From Persicaria tinctoria (taxonomy: Eukaryota; Streptophyta; Magnoliopsida; Caryophyllales; Polygonaceae), in assembly GCA_037127255.1 (NCBI GenBank), contig JBANSL010000004.1, positions 9,176,001 through 9,240,000 on the forward strand: a stretch of 64,000 nt of DNA, given 5' to 3'. Below are positions 11,273-25,000 of the stretch, in pieces. Under the pieces are notes generated by a model, which worked only from the letters and a program-made list of their open reading frames with translations, searched no databases and was not told where the DNA came from. Position 1 is the first letter of the stretch; every line of letters begins with the position of its first letter. Made by a program: the position numbers and the translations under genes.

Positions 11273-14200
11273 TCGAATGGCTGCTTCTTTAGGTATTTAT
11301 TTCATGTTTCCAGTTTATTTTCCTTATAATCTGTTACCTCTTTTCCTTGTTAGCTTTCGATTTTGTTGCGTGATTTTGTTGTTTTTGAAAATGTGGTTAC
11401 TTTGTGAATCTGGCTAGTGTTTCGAAATTAGGGGTCCTATGTTGCTAAATCGTTTGTTAGAGTTTGGAATCTGTTTACATTTGGTGTTGATGACATTCTC
11501 GGTTCAAGCTTTTCTTTGTGGTTACGGTTAGGGTTTCGAAATTAGGGGTTTATTGTGGCTAAACCGATGGTTAGGGGTTGGACTATGTGTTCATTTGCTT
11601 TTGATGCCATTTAGTTTCCTCTTTTGGTTGGTTATTAACTTGGTTTGATTCCAGTTTGGCTCCATTGATGTCATCCCTCCCTGTTTTCTTAGTTGTCCTC
11701 ATTTGCTATTGATGAAATCCAGTTGCTTCCACTCTCTTTGTTCCTATTTAATTGTTCTCATTCAGTTTCCCATTGTTGTCTTTTTTGTTTGTGAAATGTC
11801 CTACATTATATTGTCCCCATTTTATGTGCTTGCTTTAGTGATGAACTGTTTTTTGTTTTTTTATGTTATTTATATTGTCATCATTTTGTATAATATATTC
11901 TGATTACTTTGTGTGTCTGTATACAGCTTTCCTTCTTTCTGATAGTGATGCCTCTCAGGACTTGTCTTATCCGGTTTGTATCCTTAGTTTCCTTTGCCTT
12001 TTGGTTTTATTTTATGTTATCTATACTTCTTATTCTTTTCATTAATTATATTTTTTTTGTTTGGTTCTGTCTAGGTGTTTGATTACATTTGTGAAGATCG
12101 GAGCAAGTATAATGGCATGGGAAGTATAATCTATACTCCCGTATTGATGTGATTCCAGTCATTGAAAAGGGATTGTCTGCTGCTGATTGGTCATCTATTT
12201 GTTCTTCTTTTCTTGGTCGTGTTTTGTGGTTTGGTGCCAATTTGAAATTGCATCAACAAATTTACAACCATTTCTTGCTTCATGAATTGAAAACATCCAA
12301 AACTAGAGAAATGTGGTTTCAGCTAAAATCTTCTCACCCTACTAGGTTTTCAATGGCTGAATTTGCTGCTGTCACTGGGCTAAAATGTGTGTCTGAACAC
12401 TCTGTTGATGTACCTGTGATTGATGTTAAATCTGTAATTGGGGTAGATAACATCATGTATGATGACTTGGTAGATCTTTTTTGTAAGACACCAAAGAATT
12501 CGCCCAAGAAAATCATTCTTGCTTATGTTTTGGTAATTGATGGGATTCTGTTACCTCATCGCTGTGGATTTGTTAAGAATGAAATTGTGTGTCTAGCTAC
12601 TGATATTAGTCGTTTATCTGAATATCCATGGGGTAGATTAGTGTATGTAGAAACTGTTACCTCGCTCATGAAGGTCAATCGTGCATCTGGTCGTAAATTG
12701 GCCAAGCTTGTGAAGGAAAGTAAAAAAAGGAGTTCTGAGAAGTTGTCTAAGAAGTCTCTGCGAAAGGGCTTAGAGGCGAAAGTCCCAAAGGCGAGGAGCG
12801 GTTTTAACTTGCTAGGCTTTCTGCTTGCTTTAGAGGTTATCCTTCTTTATTATGTGTTACATGTGTCTGTGTGTTTACTTTGTTTTTTATATTATTATAT
12901 AAATCTTGTCTTACATATGTGTTTTTTGTTATTTTTTTCTTGTTTGCTTCTGTTTGTTCTGAGATTCCAGATATGGATGTTGGAGGCTTTTCCTAAGATG
13001 GCACCAATTATTTATTGCACGTCTACAACTGATGAGAACGACCATCCTTTCACTAAATGGGCGAGTATAAACTCTAAAGTTCCTGTGACGGCTCGCCATA
13101 TTCAGACTGAATTTGCTAAGACTCTGATGGTATTGTGTACTTTCATTTTTTGTTTCAAATTTTGTTCCGTTTTTTGACTAATAACTATATTTGTGTTTAT
13201 TCTATATCTATCTCTTCGTGTTTTTAGTTATGTGGTTAGTTTCATTGATGACTGTGTTTTTTTTTTTTTGAAGGACACAATGTATCCTACTTATGGGGAA
13301 TACCTGGATTCCCCTTTGATGGCTTTTCAAACTGAAACGGAGGATTCCAATGTTGTCGGGTATCTTCTATGGCTGAAACAAAAAGCTCCTTCAAGGGCAC
13401 CCACACCAGTTGACGGACTCACGACCAACTTGTCCTCTCCGATATTGCCTTCTGCTGGCCTTCTTGATCAAGTTGTGCCGTCTTCAAGCACCAAATTGGT
13501 TGTCTTTTCTCCTTCGTCCATAGCTGCCAGGACACGGTCTAAGGTTGCATCCCCTGCCCTACCTATTGCACTGGTGGAGTCAACTTCGAAGAGGAAGCGT
13601 GTTGTGTCTCCTTCTTCTGTGTCCGATAGACATCGCAAAAAATATGCAACTGATGCCAAAGCTTCAACAAATGCGACTGATCTTGTGAAGGATTCCCCAC
13701 ACTTGTGTCCTCCTAAGTTGTCTTGCCTTAGTGGGAAATTCAGTCTTGCGCATGCAAGGGATAAGTCTCGCAGTGAATGTGGTGTTCCGACTGAACCTGT
13801 CTCAGCGGGAGATACTCGATGTGGTGTTCATCCTGAAGCGGTGCCATTTGTAGATACTGGATATTCATCAAAAAAAGCAGCTGGGGGTTTGAAAGGTGAT
13901 GGGGTTGAAGCAGCATCTGATGAGGACCCGTTTGGTGATAATGAACGGCTCACTCCAACTGATACAGCTTGTCTGACACGCATTAGGCAGCATTTGGCCC
14001 TGATTGTCGAGTCGGTTTTACGGTGTGAAGCAAGAGTTATGAAGATGCATGTCTCCAGTTCTCAGATCTCTGTCTTCTGTGTCTGGGTCGCTCCAATCAA
14101 TTTACGAATCAGTCACACTGAAGGTTGATTCCCTCCCTCCTAAGGTTGATTCCATCCGTTCAGACCTTGAATCCTTGAAAGATATTATGACTTCCCTCCT

Positions 14201-15819
14201 TCTGATGCATGATGCCATGAATTTGAATTACGAATCTCTCAAATCTAGTGTTGATTCACTCCATATGAAGGTTGATTTCTTACATCAAAAGACTGATGTC
14301 AATCCTGCTAACCCTGTAAGTTCTTCTTTCCATGTTGATTATGAGTTGTTCATTCAATTTTATAATATGGCAACTGATGAACTTTATTCTTCAATTCAGG
14401 ATGCCACAATAGGTACTTGTGTCCCCACTCCTGCACTACTCCCAAGAAGTCTCCTGGTTCAGTGCTAGTTGATAATCCGTTGAGTGAGCCTACAACCAAG
14501 AATCTGTCTTCTCCCTCAGTCCAGAATTCTCCCAATGCTTTGGCTATAGTTGCTGCACCTCGGAAATCAACTCGTGTTGCTAAAGCTGCTCCTGCTTTGG
14601 AGACTCCATACACTCAAGGTTTGAAGAAGAAGCCTACACTTCCTAGGAGGCCTAAGTATTCACATTTTGAACTGGATGATCGGAAACAATTTTATGATTG
14701 GCTTCATTCTGATGAGTATGTTGTGTTCTTTTCTTTATTTTTTCCTAGTGTTTCTCTTTTCTTTTCTTTTTATATTCTATTGTTTCATGCTTTCTTTCAT
14801 CGTTTACTGTTTTTTTTTGTTATATGATTGCTTTTATATGTGTTTTGCATTCCTTTATTTATGTTATGCATTTTATTTTTTGTTTGTAGCGAGCATAATT
14901 CTCAAATTGTCGGCAATGAGGGCCTGCTTGATAAGAAGTTCTTTTCTGACCTTGTGGGGAAGTGCCACTGGCTTCGTGATGAGGTGAGTCCACTATAATA
15001 CATCCTGCATCATATTTTCATGTTCCAATCTTTGGTGTGTGCTCAATTTTAATTTCCTTTTGTTCATTTGTTTTAGCATATTGGAGAGGCCTTGTCCCAC
15101 TTTAGGAAGCATATTGCTGACAACAGTGAGAAATTCAGTGATATTGTGATATTGGATTGGGTTTGGGCTGGGAAATTCACTGAAAGTTACTTGAGGAAGT
15201 TTCAGGTTAGGAAAGTTGCTTTTGGCAAGGGATTTCTGAACTATTTTGATGGTCTGGTGCCCAAGTTCTATGGGAAATCATGGGTTGGTGCAAAAAAGGT
15301 CTACATGCCCTTCAACATCAGAAATATGCATTGGGTTGCACTGGAGGTTGACCTTGTTGAAAGACAAGTGAATGTATGGGATTCCAACATCAATCTGACT
15401 ACCAATGAGCAGCTGCAGCTACTGTTGGATCCTATTTGCATTATGTTACCGGTTCTATTGAAGGAATCATGTCGCTTTTCACACTTGGGGCAACTAACTG
15501 ATTTGGAGTTTAAGGTGGAAAGATCTCGTGACGTTTCTCAAAACAGTGATGGGTATGTGTATTATTTAAGCACATACAAATGTTTTGTGTGTATTCATAA
15601 TCTGATAATCTGCTTGCATTTCTTCATCTTGTTCTTAGTCTGTGTGTTTGCTTATTGGGTTATAGGGGTAGTTGTGGTGTCTACACCATCAAAGCAATTG
15701 AAGAGCTGGCATTTGGCGGTGATATACATGCTTTCGACGATAACCATGTCCAAGCCTACCGTGAGAAGATGGCAATTGAGCTCTTCCGCAAGTGTTTTAC
15801 TGTCAAGACTCTTGTCTGA
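11273..15819 (+). pseudogene. ULP-like gene: DUF1985 plus C48 cysteine peptidase domain, with frame breaks
   Basis: A multi-exon gene of the ULP-like class carried by MULEs. Possible first exon 11273-11288, then 11927-11971. The DUF1985 exon (about 12115-12831) has RFSMAEFAAVTGLKC, followed by an exon with IWMLEAFPKMAP (12971-13128) and a long low-complexity exon (13275-14314) with repeated VDSL heptads that suggest a coiled coil. Then a Ser/Pro-rich linker, and the peptidase exons 14891-14981, 15077-15550 and 15666-15819. The C48 catalytic set is visible: His in HWVALEVDL, Asp in NVWDSN, Gln in SQNSDG and Cys in GGSCGVYT. Frame breaks appear near 12115-12150, near 14040-14050, and between the exon ending at about 14314 and the linker exon. 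The peptidase domain looks intact, but the whole gene is probably broken unless my exon model is wrong. Known C48 enzymes remove SUMO; this copy's activity is unknown. Confidence 0.6.
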
Positions 15820-16601
15820 TTTCTGTTTCTTAGGCCTTGTGTTAAGACTTTTCTTATGTTGATTCCAGTATAGAGCTTGCATGCTCTAATTTTGTCACTA
15901 TGGTCGTTATGTTTAGTTTGCTTGTAAGTACTACTTGTTTAACCCTTAACAATTAGGCTATAGAGCTTGCATGCTCTCCTTTTGGTTGTGACTTTGACAT
16001 ATCTATAACGTTTAGACATATATATGTTGGGATCTTCCTATAAGTTGCGCAATGAACTTTGTGTTTTGACTTCACTGTTTATATTTCATGGAAAGAAGAG
16101 TATACTTGTGATGAACAATTTGTTTGTCAACCTAACCCTTAACAAATCAGTTGTATTAAATAAGTGGCATCACCCTAAGTACATCATCAAACTTAATACT
16201 TTTGTCCATCTAATTGTTAATGAGATTCAACATACATTCGATGAGTCCTTCCTCTTGTAATCACATTTATATAAGCAGTACATTGTTCTATGACATGTCA
16301 TTCAAACTGACATACAGTAGATGCCACCCCCCTCTGATTTTGTATGCCTTGACATAGTATGTGCTGCTACACACTCATTCTTATGAGTCATTCGTATTGG
16401 AATCACACTCATATAGGGATGCAATGTATATATGGTTTCATTTATATAATAAAGTTGTTAAACCATGAAAATGCACTGTATATATGATCAAAAAAACATA
16501 GAGATTATGTCTATTTGCTTAACTTCATTATCGTGTCCCTATATGCAAAAATAAAAAAAATAAAAAAAAATAGACATAAACAGTTTCTGGATCTCTTTGC
16601 T
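15820..16601. other. Spacer between the convergent ULP-like and transposase genes
   Basis: A/T-rich 3'-flank sequence with no ORF of recognisable content. A short phrase around TATAGAGCTTGCATGCTCT occurs twice (about 15870 and 15959). It probably holds the two 3' UTRs. Confidence 0.5.
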
Positions 16602-19600
16602 TTATGCTTCTGGCTGTGTTTGTGTACTGCTTGAAGCTTTGTTTGGACAGGTAAGCTTGTTGTGTCCTTTCCTCCCGCAAGTGCTACATGTGTATGTGAA
16701 TGTTCTTTTCTTCGGTTGCCCTTCCCCCATAGATGGAATCCTGCACTTCCTTGGTCTTCCACTCTTCTTCCGCACAACAGGAGGCCGACATTTGGTTGTT
16801 CTAATATCCTCTGGTACATACCATGTATCTTCACTAGGGACCGGGTATATTGTTTCCTTGTATGCCAAGTACCAAGCCTGTATTTTGTAGTAGTCACTCA
16901 CAAAATCAGTGATATTGAGTTTCATCCTCTGAATGGCAGCAACAGCATGGACACATGGCATATGGTCCAAATCAAACACCCTACAGTTGCATGTCTTTTG
17001 TGCCAAATCAACTACACCCGTAAACTTTCCACCAACTACGTGAAATTGTGTATTATTTAACACCTTTACCTTATATCTTCCTGACCTATCATATCTTGTT
17101 TGCAAAATGTCCTTCACCGTAGACGGTACATCACTGATTTTTGCCGCCTGTTCTCTACGGTCAGTGAACCAATCAGCCAGTTTAGCCCTTATATGCTCAA
17201 ACAGTGCAATAATTGGGTATCCTCTAGCATCTTTCAAAATTGCATTTATACACTCTGCATTATTTGTTGTCATAATGTTGTACCTATCACCTTTGAAGTG
17301 CGCCCTTGACCATTTCTGAAAGTCTGCATCCTCAAGGTATTTCCCAATATCCTTGTTGATATCACAAATGCTTTTGAAGTAGTCTTCAAATTCTCTTACA
17401 GTGTAGCATTCAGATGCTTTTTTGACAAAATGCATGACTCCTTTGTGCTTGTATTTTTCCTTTATGTTTTGTTTCAGATAGCGTGTGCAGATGACGTGCT
17501 TTGCAGCACTGTACACAACCTCAACAGCCTTGGCGATACTCCCATGCCGATCAGATGCAAACACCAACTCACTTGAATCCAGAATCACATCAGCTAATCG
17601 TTGGAAGAACCATTTCCATGCATTATCATTCTCTGAGTCCGCCACTCCGAATGCAATAGGGTATACATGTCTGTCAGCATCTTGTGCGGTTGCTGAAATC
17701 AGAATTCCTCTATATTTTCCATGTAGAAAAGCGGCATCTACCATGATAACCTATATAATTCAATTTATAGTTGTTACACTAGTTTAACCATATATACACT
17801 TTTTATCAATCAAAATTATAGAGTTTATACCTTTCTCATCAGCTGGAATCACTGTTCTAAAAAAAGGCCTGGGCCTCCGCCTAGACCCTGCCTAGACCCT
17901 CGAAGGTCCCCCACCTTTGAGTTTAGCCGCCTAGGTCCTTGAAGGTCACCCGCAAGGTCTTGACGGTATTGCGGGTTTGGCGAGTTAGTGAAAAAAACCC
18001 ATTTTGAGGTTTTAACTCTTAAAACCCCCCCACATGTCGATCTCTCTCTTAGTTCTCAACCTCTATACTCTCTTTTACTCTTGATCCCTCACTCATATAG
18101 TCATCTAACTCACGACCTAACTCCCGTTGTTAACGCCTAGACTATTAATTAAAACTTATTTGTTTATATATGTTATGAATTAAACTTTATTATTTTATAT
18201 GCGTACTGAATATGGCCTAGGATTAAAAATACATCTCACGATAGTAAATCCGCCTAGACCACGCCCAATCCGCCTAGACCCTTGACCCTATCTAGCCGCC
18301 GAGCATCCGCCAAGCGTTTTTTGGAACATTGGCTGGAATCCCCTAATTGATGCTCCAAAAGAGAGGAATGCATACTTGAAACGATTATATCCATCAATCT
18401 CCATGCATGCATATGATCCTGGGTTTACTTGTTGAATCATGTGGAAGTATGCTGGCAACATTTCATAGTTTCCTTCCGGAGTGCCTCTCATCATGTCTTG
18501 TGCAGCCTCATTTGCTTTCCATGCTTTCCAGTAGCTCACTTCATGCCTAAACTCCTTTTGCATTGCATTTTTGATCTGTATAGGATTTGGGCCTTTTGTC
18601 ACACCTTCATACCTTCATTCATCATATGCATCATGTAAGCAACAAGCAAGTAATACTCCTTCTACAGTAACTTTTTGTTTATATATTTAGATATATTGAA
18701 GATGTAAGCATACACCCATTGTCATCTTTACTAGTATGTCTGAGATTGTATACATGATGTAATTCTAATTAATCATACCTTATCTTCATCTTTTCCGCCA
18801 CAGCTTGATAAGATGGTTTCCGATGTTCTCTGCATCTAACTGAGAATGAACAAGTGTGGTCTGTTTTCACCTTTTTGATCTCAAAGTAACTCGAATTCTT
18901 TACACATGTAGCTAGTACTGTCCACTTGCAGCTGGAATCAATGCAATTGACCTTGTACCTCTTTGTTGTTGATTTATTCACTCGAAATTGGAAGTTCTCT
19001 TTAACTGCCATGTTAGCCACTACAGTCTTTAACTGTTTTTTTGAGCTGAAAATCTGTCCAACATAAATGAAATCAATATCATCTTCATCATTCTCACTAA
19101 GGGATTCATTTAGAGCTTCATCATTGCTGTAACCCATATCTTCTGATGCAAGATCAGTAACAGCGAGTACCAATCTGTCATCTACACTTGCTTCCTGAAC
19201 GTACTCATCAGACACCGTCACCACACTTGCTTGTTGAACATCTTTACTTATCTGATTGCCATTCAACTTTTTCTTTGCTAAAACATGCAGCGGCAAAGAC
19301 CATGCAACCTGAGACGCATCATTTATATGCATGAATGCATTGAGATCTTCATTTTTGCTGATTGTAAAGGGAGCTTTGAACTTTTGTAGAGGATGTAGGT
19401 GTGTTAACTTCAGCTCATATGCCTCTAGGCATATGTCAAACCTATCACTAATCATATTCTTCAGTGATTCCAACTCAATATCGCCTTGAATCACAAACGC
19501 CTTTGATTCAACTTCACCAACATACTCACAATATCCATTTGTCATCTTCAATTCTCCTCCAAAACAGATTGTCATAATTTTGAAATCCATACCTGTACAG

Positions 19601-19626
19601 CTATGGAATCTGTATTTTACACCCAT
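16602..19626 (-). CDS. MudrA-like MULE transposase, interrupted by a hAT insertion
   Basis: Three exons read right to left: 19626-18779, 18612-17831 (containing the 490-bp hAT insertion plus duplicated target) and 17750-16602. All splice sites are GT-AG. Without the insertion the exon lengths 848, 292 and 1149 give one frame of 762 codons plus stop. In order the protein has a PB1-like N-terminus, a MuDR DNA-binding region (about residues 200-283, with the CKWT and DHTC pattern), and a MULE transposase core starting GFQLMRKVIMVDAAFLHGKY with the first catalytic Asp, and Asp in FASDRHGS. It then has a SWIM zinc finger (CNC...CVHAVAA) and a C-terminal CCHC knuckle (CSTCGRKGHNKLTC). The start codon is uncertain; upstream 5' exons may exist in 19700-20050. 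As it stands the hAT insertion breaks exon 2. Confidence 0.85.
17850..18331 (+). mobile_element. hAT-type non-autonomous element inside the transposase gene
   Basis: A 482-bp insertion with ends CACTGTTCTAAAAAAAGG and, inverted, CAATGTTCCAAAAAACGC. It is flanked by a perfect 8-bp target duplication GCTGGAAT (17842-17849 and 18332-18339). Eight-base duplications and CA-starting inverted repeats fit the hAT superfamily. Both subterminal regions contain repeated CCGCCTAGACC words. No transposase is encoded. Confidence 0.88.
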
Positions 19627-20697
19627 ACACAGTTCATCCTATTAGTACTGACAATTAGATTCTATTGAACAACTCACAATCGTTCGTGTAAGAAGCACTA
19701 CTTAGATCTAACCCTAGATATGGAATCGGGAATTTGGAGTTTGCAATTGACATAAGAAAATGAAATTTAGATCGAAATTTCGCGTGTTACCTTGGTTAGA
19801 TTCCAAATAGTGGCTCTTGTCGTTGTCTAGCACTCCATATTGCATTGATTTTCCGCCATTGGTGACAGCTTTCAATGATTCTGGAAAATTGATTTTCGAT
19901 TTTTTCACCAAATTCGCCGGATTCGCTCCTCAGTTGGAATCACTGGATGGAATCCCGATCTCGATCCGGACTAAGAGATCTCGGTGTCTCACGCTTGCTT
20001 TCGGATGATCTGGATTTCGGATTCACTCACGCCGTGGATCTCCATTGATGAATTAATGAAGCTTTGAAGAAGGTTTGGTCGGCGCTGAAAGAAAGGTAAG
20101 GGGAGGGGGCGCGTTAAATGAAGCGCGTGTGGTGTGTTTAAGTGGGATGGATTACTCAATTTAATTTAAAAAGTTTGTTAGTTAATTAGCTTATTAAAGG
20201 TTCTAATTAGCTTATATACCTAAATCACCCTTTTTTCTTCTTCATAAAAACACATTATTAGATGTCCAAATACTGTAAAAAAAAAAACACACAACTAGAG
20301 TGTAATCTGTAAGGGTATAAATGGAACAGTGAAATTTCACCGATTGAAAATTTGAAACGATCCCACTCGATTTTACAACGGCTCACGCTGTTACAATGGG
20401 ACCACTACTGGCTTGCAAGGTTGCACGATTCAACCAACCAACGCCTACCACTTGCCTTTCCCAAGATTTGCCGCGCTGTCACTTGTAATTTATCGCGCCA
20501 AATTTAATTTCCTATTTCCCAATTTAGCCCCCTATTATTACTGCGTATTTTCTACTTTCTTTATCCTTTTTCTTTCTGTTTCTTCAACTGAAATTTCTCT
20601 TCACTCCTCGTTTCCTACTAAACGCGAATCCTTCAACTCTCTCTCCCTATTCTCTCTCGCTCACTCAGATCCATCAAATCTCCAATCCGATCCGTCA
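19627..20697. other. Transposase 5' flank and YSL promoter/5' UTR region
   Basis: From 19627 to about 20060 lies probable 5' UTR/intron sequence of the MULE transposase (minus strand). From about 20060 to 20300 the sequence is AT-rich and probably contains the MULE edge. From about 20310 to 20697 lies the likely YSL promoter and leader, with a pyrimidine-rich stretch (20560-20690) typical of plant 5' UTRs. The frame is open upstream to 20413, but that part does not look like YSL. Confidence 0.45.
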
Positions 20698-22021
20698 ATG
20701 GCTCGAAGGGACGAGGAGCAAGCCAAGCCGGTCGACGCTCCGGCGATGGGGAATCAGGCGGCGGAGGCCGCCGACGATTCCACGATGTCCGTTGAGAAGC
20801 TGTTCGAAGGGAAGAAGGTGCCGCCGTGGCAGAAGCAGCTCACTGTGCGGGCGTTGGCCGTCAGCTTCGTCCTCAGTATCCTGTTTACGTTCATCGTTAT
20901 GAAGCTTAACCTCACCACCGGTATCATACCTTCGCTCAATGTATCCGCTGGCCTCCTCGGCTTCTTCTTTGTGAAATCCTGGACGACGCTGCTTGAGAAG
21001 GCCGGTGTTCTTCGTCAGCCGTTCACGCGGCAGGAGAACACTGTGATTCAGACCTGCGTCGTCGCTTCCTCCGGCATCGCTTTCAGCGGTTAGTTTCTCC
21101 ATCTCTGGATCTCTGTTTCTGCGTTAATTTCGTCCCTTTGTCCCGATTTGTTTGTTGTTTTGGTTAGTTCGTGGATTCTGGATTCGGTTGGTTCTCAATT
21201 GACATCATTGAATTTCCATTGATTTGAACATCGTGTCTACTTTTCATTTATTCGATTCTGATTTCTACTGATTCGTGTCACGGGAAGAACTCAAACCCTG
21301 GCGGTGAAAGTTCGGTAGGTTCCCCAGCACCGTCACATTGTTTTTTCCGTCTCCACCGTTTGAATTGGCAGAATATTATTATTTAAATAATTTTGAGAAT
21401 TAGCTGTTTTGCAGGTTGATATATATACATTGATTATTGATATTGAAATTAATTCAAGTCAGTTAGCTGTTTCCGGCTTGGCATTAATTTCAGACGCATT
21501 GACCGTAGTCAAATTTATACGGATTTCATAACAATAACAGGAATAATCTATAAAACATAAAAAGTTGTGTTCACCTCCAATTTAATGCACATTTATTTAA
21601 TGATTCATCTTTTATACTTATTTTATTTTTATTCCATGAAATATCAAAAATACTTACATAGCTCAATGGTTAGGAGAATTATTTGGTATACATGAGGTCT
21701 TGAGTTCAAATCCCATTAGGTACATTCTAAACACATTTTGCAAATTTTTTATTTCCTCTTAAATTTTCATGTATTTGTCATGTGTAATTTTTTAAAATTG
21801 AATATAATAATAAATTTTCATGTTATGTGTAATTTTTAAAAATGGAATATAATCTATAATCTATTAAATTATCATTTTTTATTCTTTACGCATAATGTTT
21901 TGGTTTCAATCATATTCACTACTCTTTGTCAATATTTTACAATTTTATTTTATCTTAAATTATCATTTTTATGTTTAATTATTTAAAATATATAATACAT
22001 ATATCTATAACATAATATCTA

Positions 22022-22074
<53 letters not shown>

Positions 22075-25000
22075 AGGTCTTTATTATTCTCACATGTCAC
22101 TAATGTATTCAACAATATTAGCTATTTATATCATTAGCCAAGGATCTCAATATTATTTTATTTTCCTACTTTGTCATTTTCTACTTAATAACAATCTAAT
22201 CTAATTAATTTATAATAATAATAATAACCTCTTCATCTAAACCTTAAAAATTTATCAATTTATTACTACAATTTATTTTTTATATATATATATGTATTAA
22301 AATTTATCAAAAATAATAATTTATTAAAATATTAAACTATATCAAAATGGTAGTACGTAGTTGTTAACTCTTTTTTTAAATGCATCAGATCATATATTAG
22401 AATTTATCAAGAGACCGAAAAAATATTAATTTCAATTTATTGTGTGGTTATGTAGCATTTTCTTTTCCAAAACATCTAACTTAATTAAAGGAAATATCAA
22501 GAGACCAAAATAATATTACGTTTGAAAAGAATTACTAATAAAAATATTAATTTCAATTTATTGGGAAGATCTTCCACCTTCTCAAACTTGAAATTAAGTA
22601 AAGAAAGGGGGAGCCGAATCAACTATATATAGAAAAAAGAATGAAAAAGGATTTGATCGATTAAAATTTAATTAATGTAACGTACGTTAATTACATTTGC
22701 TTAATGAGAAGTTTCAGTTGGAGGATCTGAAACGAATCATCCTACGAAGCCTTTTGGGCTTGACAGAGGACACGCCTATAAGTGCGTACTGGCCGGCGAT
22801 CGATCGAGTTGGATGCACAAGTTAGCGGAGAAAAAATGGCGAATTCAAATGGTAGGATAAGCATGAAGCTGCTGATAGACAGCAAGAAGCCAAGAACAAA
22901 ACAAAGTTCTGTTCCCGGAAGCCGGCAAGGGCGGAATGCGTAGATTTCTTCCTACACTTAATTGCTGGCCCTCCCCATAGGGACAGTTGTGACTTGTGAG
23001 GTGTCTGACCAAGGAAGCCATAGTTCATTGGCAGCCTCGACAACCTCTGAGCAGCGACTACCTACTGGCCAACCTAACCAAGGACTGCCTCCTCAACCCC
23101 AAGGCTGCCATCGGCTCCTCGATCTCCGGGCATCCCTCTCATGATGATCAATGACAAAAGATATACGGAGTATACTACATGTACTGCAAAGGGTGTACCC
23201 ATTCTGACATGAACCAGGTACGTACCCATTCTGACATGTGATATATTTGGATCGTTTAAGTCAGCAAATTAAATGTGTGTATACATATGCATATGTATAT
23301 TAGATATTTCTATCGATCGGCTTACTATATATGTTTGTACTTACGTAGGGAATTGCATTGCTGAAGGCTTTGTTGATATCAAATTAAGGTTGTTCTGCCT
23401 GACGTTTTCCTTGGTAAAACACGCATATGAAGTACCTGCCTGATGATCGATCGACGGCAAATGGGGATATCTTCTACCAATCTATATATATTTATTTATG
23501 GAGAGTAATTGTGTTATTATGCAATTTTGTTCACATTCTCGAGGCTGTCGTAGCACGGGTCTGCGTGTTTTACCTCTACGACATGGCATGATTATTATCA
23601 GTATTGTTGGCAGCCTCGGTAACCTCTACGACATGTCCCGAGCGAAGCACGATAATAATAATATATAGTAATAATAATAATAATACAAGGTTTGAGTACT
23701 TATTTGATATTTTATATTTTTTGCTCATTTATTTTATGATTAATATTTCATATTTTATGATTAATATGTTGTGTTCAAGGGCAATTTAATGCTCATTTAT
23801 TTTATGATTAATATTTTATATTTTTTGTTTGTATTCTATGAAATATCAATAACTCCATCATAGCTCAATGGTTTGAGTACTTATTTGATATACATAAGGT
23901 TTTAAATCTCATTGGTTACTCATTTTCAACATTTTGCACTTTTCTTAATGATTCAAAGATTCATTTGTTATTCATAAGGTCTTTAATTCAAATATCATTC
24001 AATTCATTAATTTATGCTCATTTTACACATTTTGTCTACGTTATATTAAACTATTATGTTTGTTATGTACTCCCTCCGTTTCAAAATACATGGTCTTTTA
24101 CTTTTTGACACGCTTTTTAAGGAGCGAAAAACTCTATGAAATATTATTTTTTTAATTAATTTTTTTTATATAATTAGATACTTATTAGTAATAAGTATCA
24201 AATAGTATAAAAATTTTAATCAAATAAATAATATTTTATAGAGTTTTTCGCTCCTTAAAAAATGTGTTAAAAAGTAAAAGGCCATCTATTTTGGAACGGA
24301 GAGAGTATCAATTTTTAATAAAATATAAGTAATATAGTATTATTATTTAATTAGAAAATAGACCGGCCCGAGTCATTAGTTTGAGTCAAATTTTTAAAAT
24401 TTAACGTCAATTTAGTTGTATATAAAATAAATGACATTAAATTCTAATTCTATGAAATATCTAATTGAATTTAATGTGTATTTTTGTAACGGTTTATAAT
24501 TCACTCTAAAAAAAATTAGTTTTATATAAATTAAAAGAGTATTATATGTAGTTGGACATTATTTCGAAGATACAACCATCACGACTTACAGTTAGAGCAA
24601 AGCATGGATTTGGTGGTGAGTTGCTAATTAGATTTATCTTTCTAAATCAAATATTATATTTTATTTTTCAATTTTTTATTAATTTATTTACTATCAATTT
24701 ATTTACTTTGTATTTTTTTTTACCTTAAAAATTTGTTTTAATTGATGTATGACCCTTTTCTTTGCAATTAATTAAGTTCAATATTACTAAGCTTTAATCA
24801 TGTTTCTTGCTAATTTATTATAAGTTTTATTACTCTTTTCCCCTTTAATTGAATAAAATTTATTTGATCATAAAATTTAGGCATTTAACATAAATTTGTC
24901 TATATATTAATATCGTAGCTAAAAGGATCAATATGAAGTTCATAAAACAAAACTTACAATAGTTTCTTGATATTGTCCTTCATTTAAGCATAAGTAGTGA

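Larger units (their letters stand above)
10866..20300. mobile_element. Large MULE carrying a ULP-like gene and a mudrA-like transposase (borders approximate)
   Basis: Two convergent genes typical of ULP-carrying Mutator-like elements lie here: a DUF1985 plus C48 peptidase gene (plus strand) and a MuDR-type transposase (minus strand). The outer flanks share only loose inverted similarity (TAATTAG-type and AAACTTTTTAAATT-like stretches near 10940-11000 and 20160-20230). I could not fix the terminal inverted repeats or the 9-bp target duplication, so the limits are approximate. Known families with this combination (KI-type MULEs of Arabidopsis, and relatives) often have weak termini. Confidence 0.5.

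Noticed and set aside
17944..18250. Coding exon within the transposase gap
   Set aside because: The segment is inside the hAT element with an 8-bp target duplication; its frames do not continue the transposase.
20413..20697. Upstream in-frame extension of YSL
   Set aside because: The translation is Phe/Ser/Leu-rich and typical of a pyrimidine-rich leader; the family match starts after ATG 20698.
21652..21735. Possible tRNA gene
   Set aside because: A- and B-box-like words are present, but no acceptor stem or cloverleaf can be drawn.
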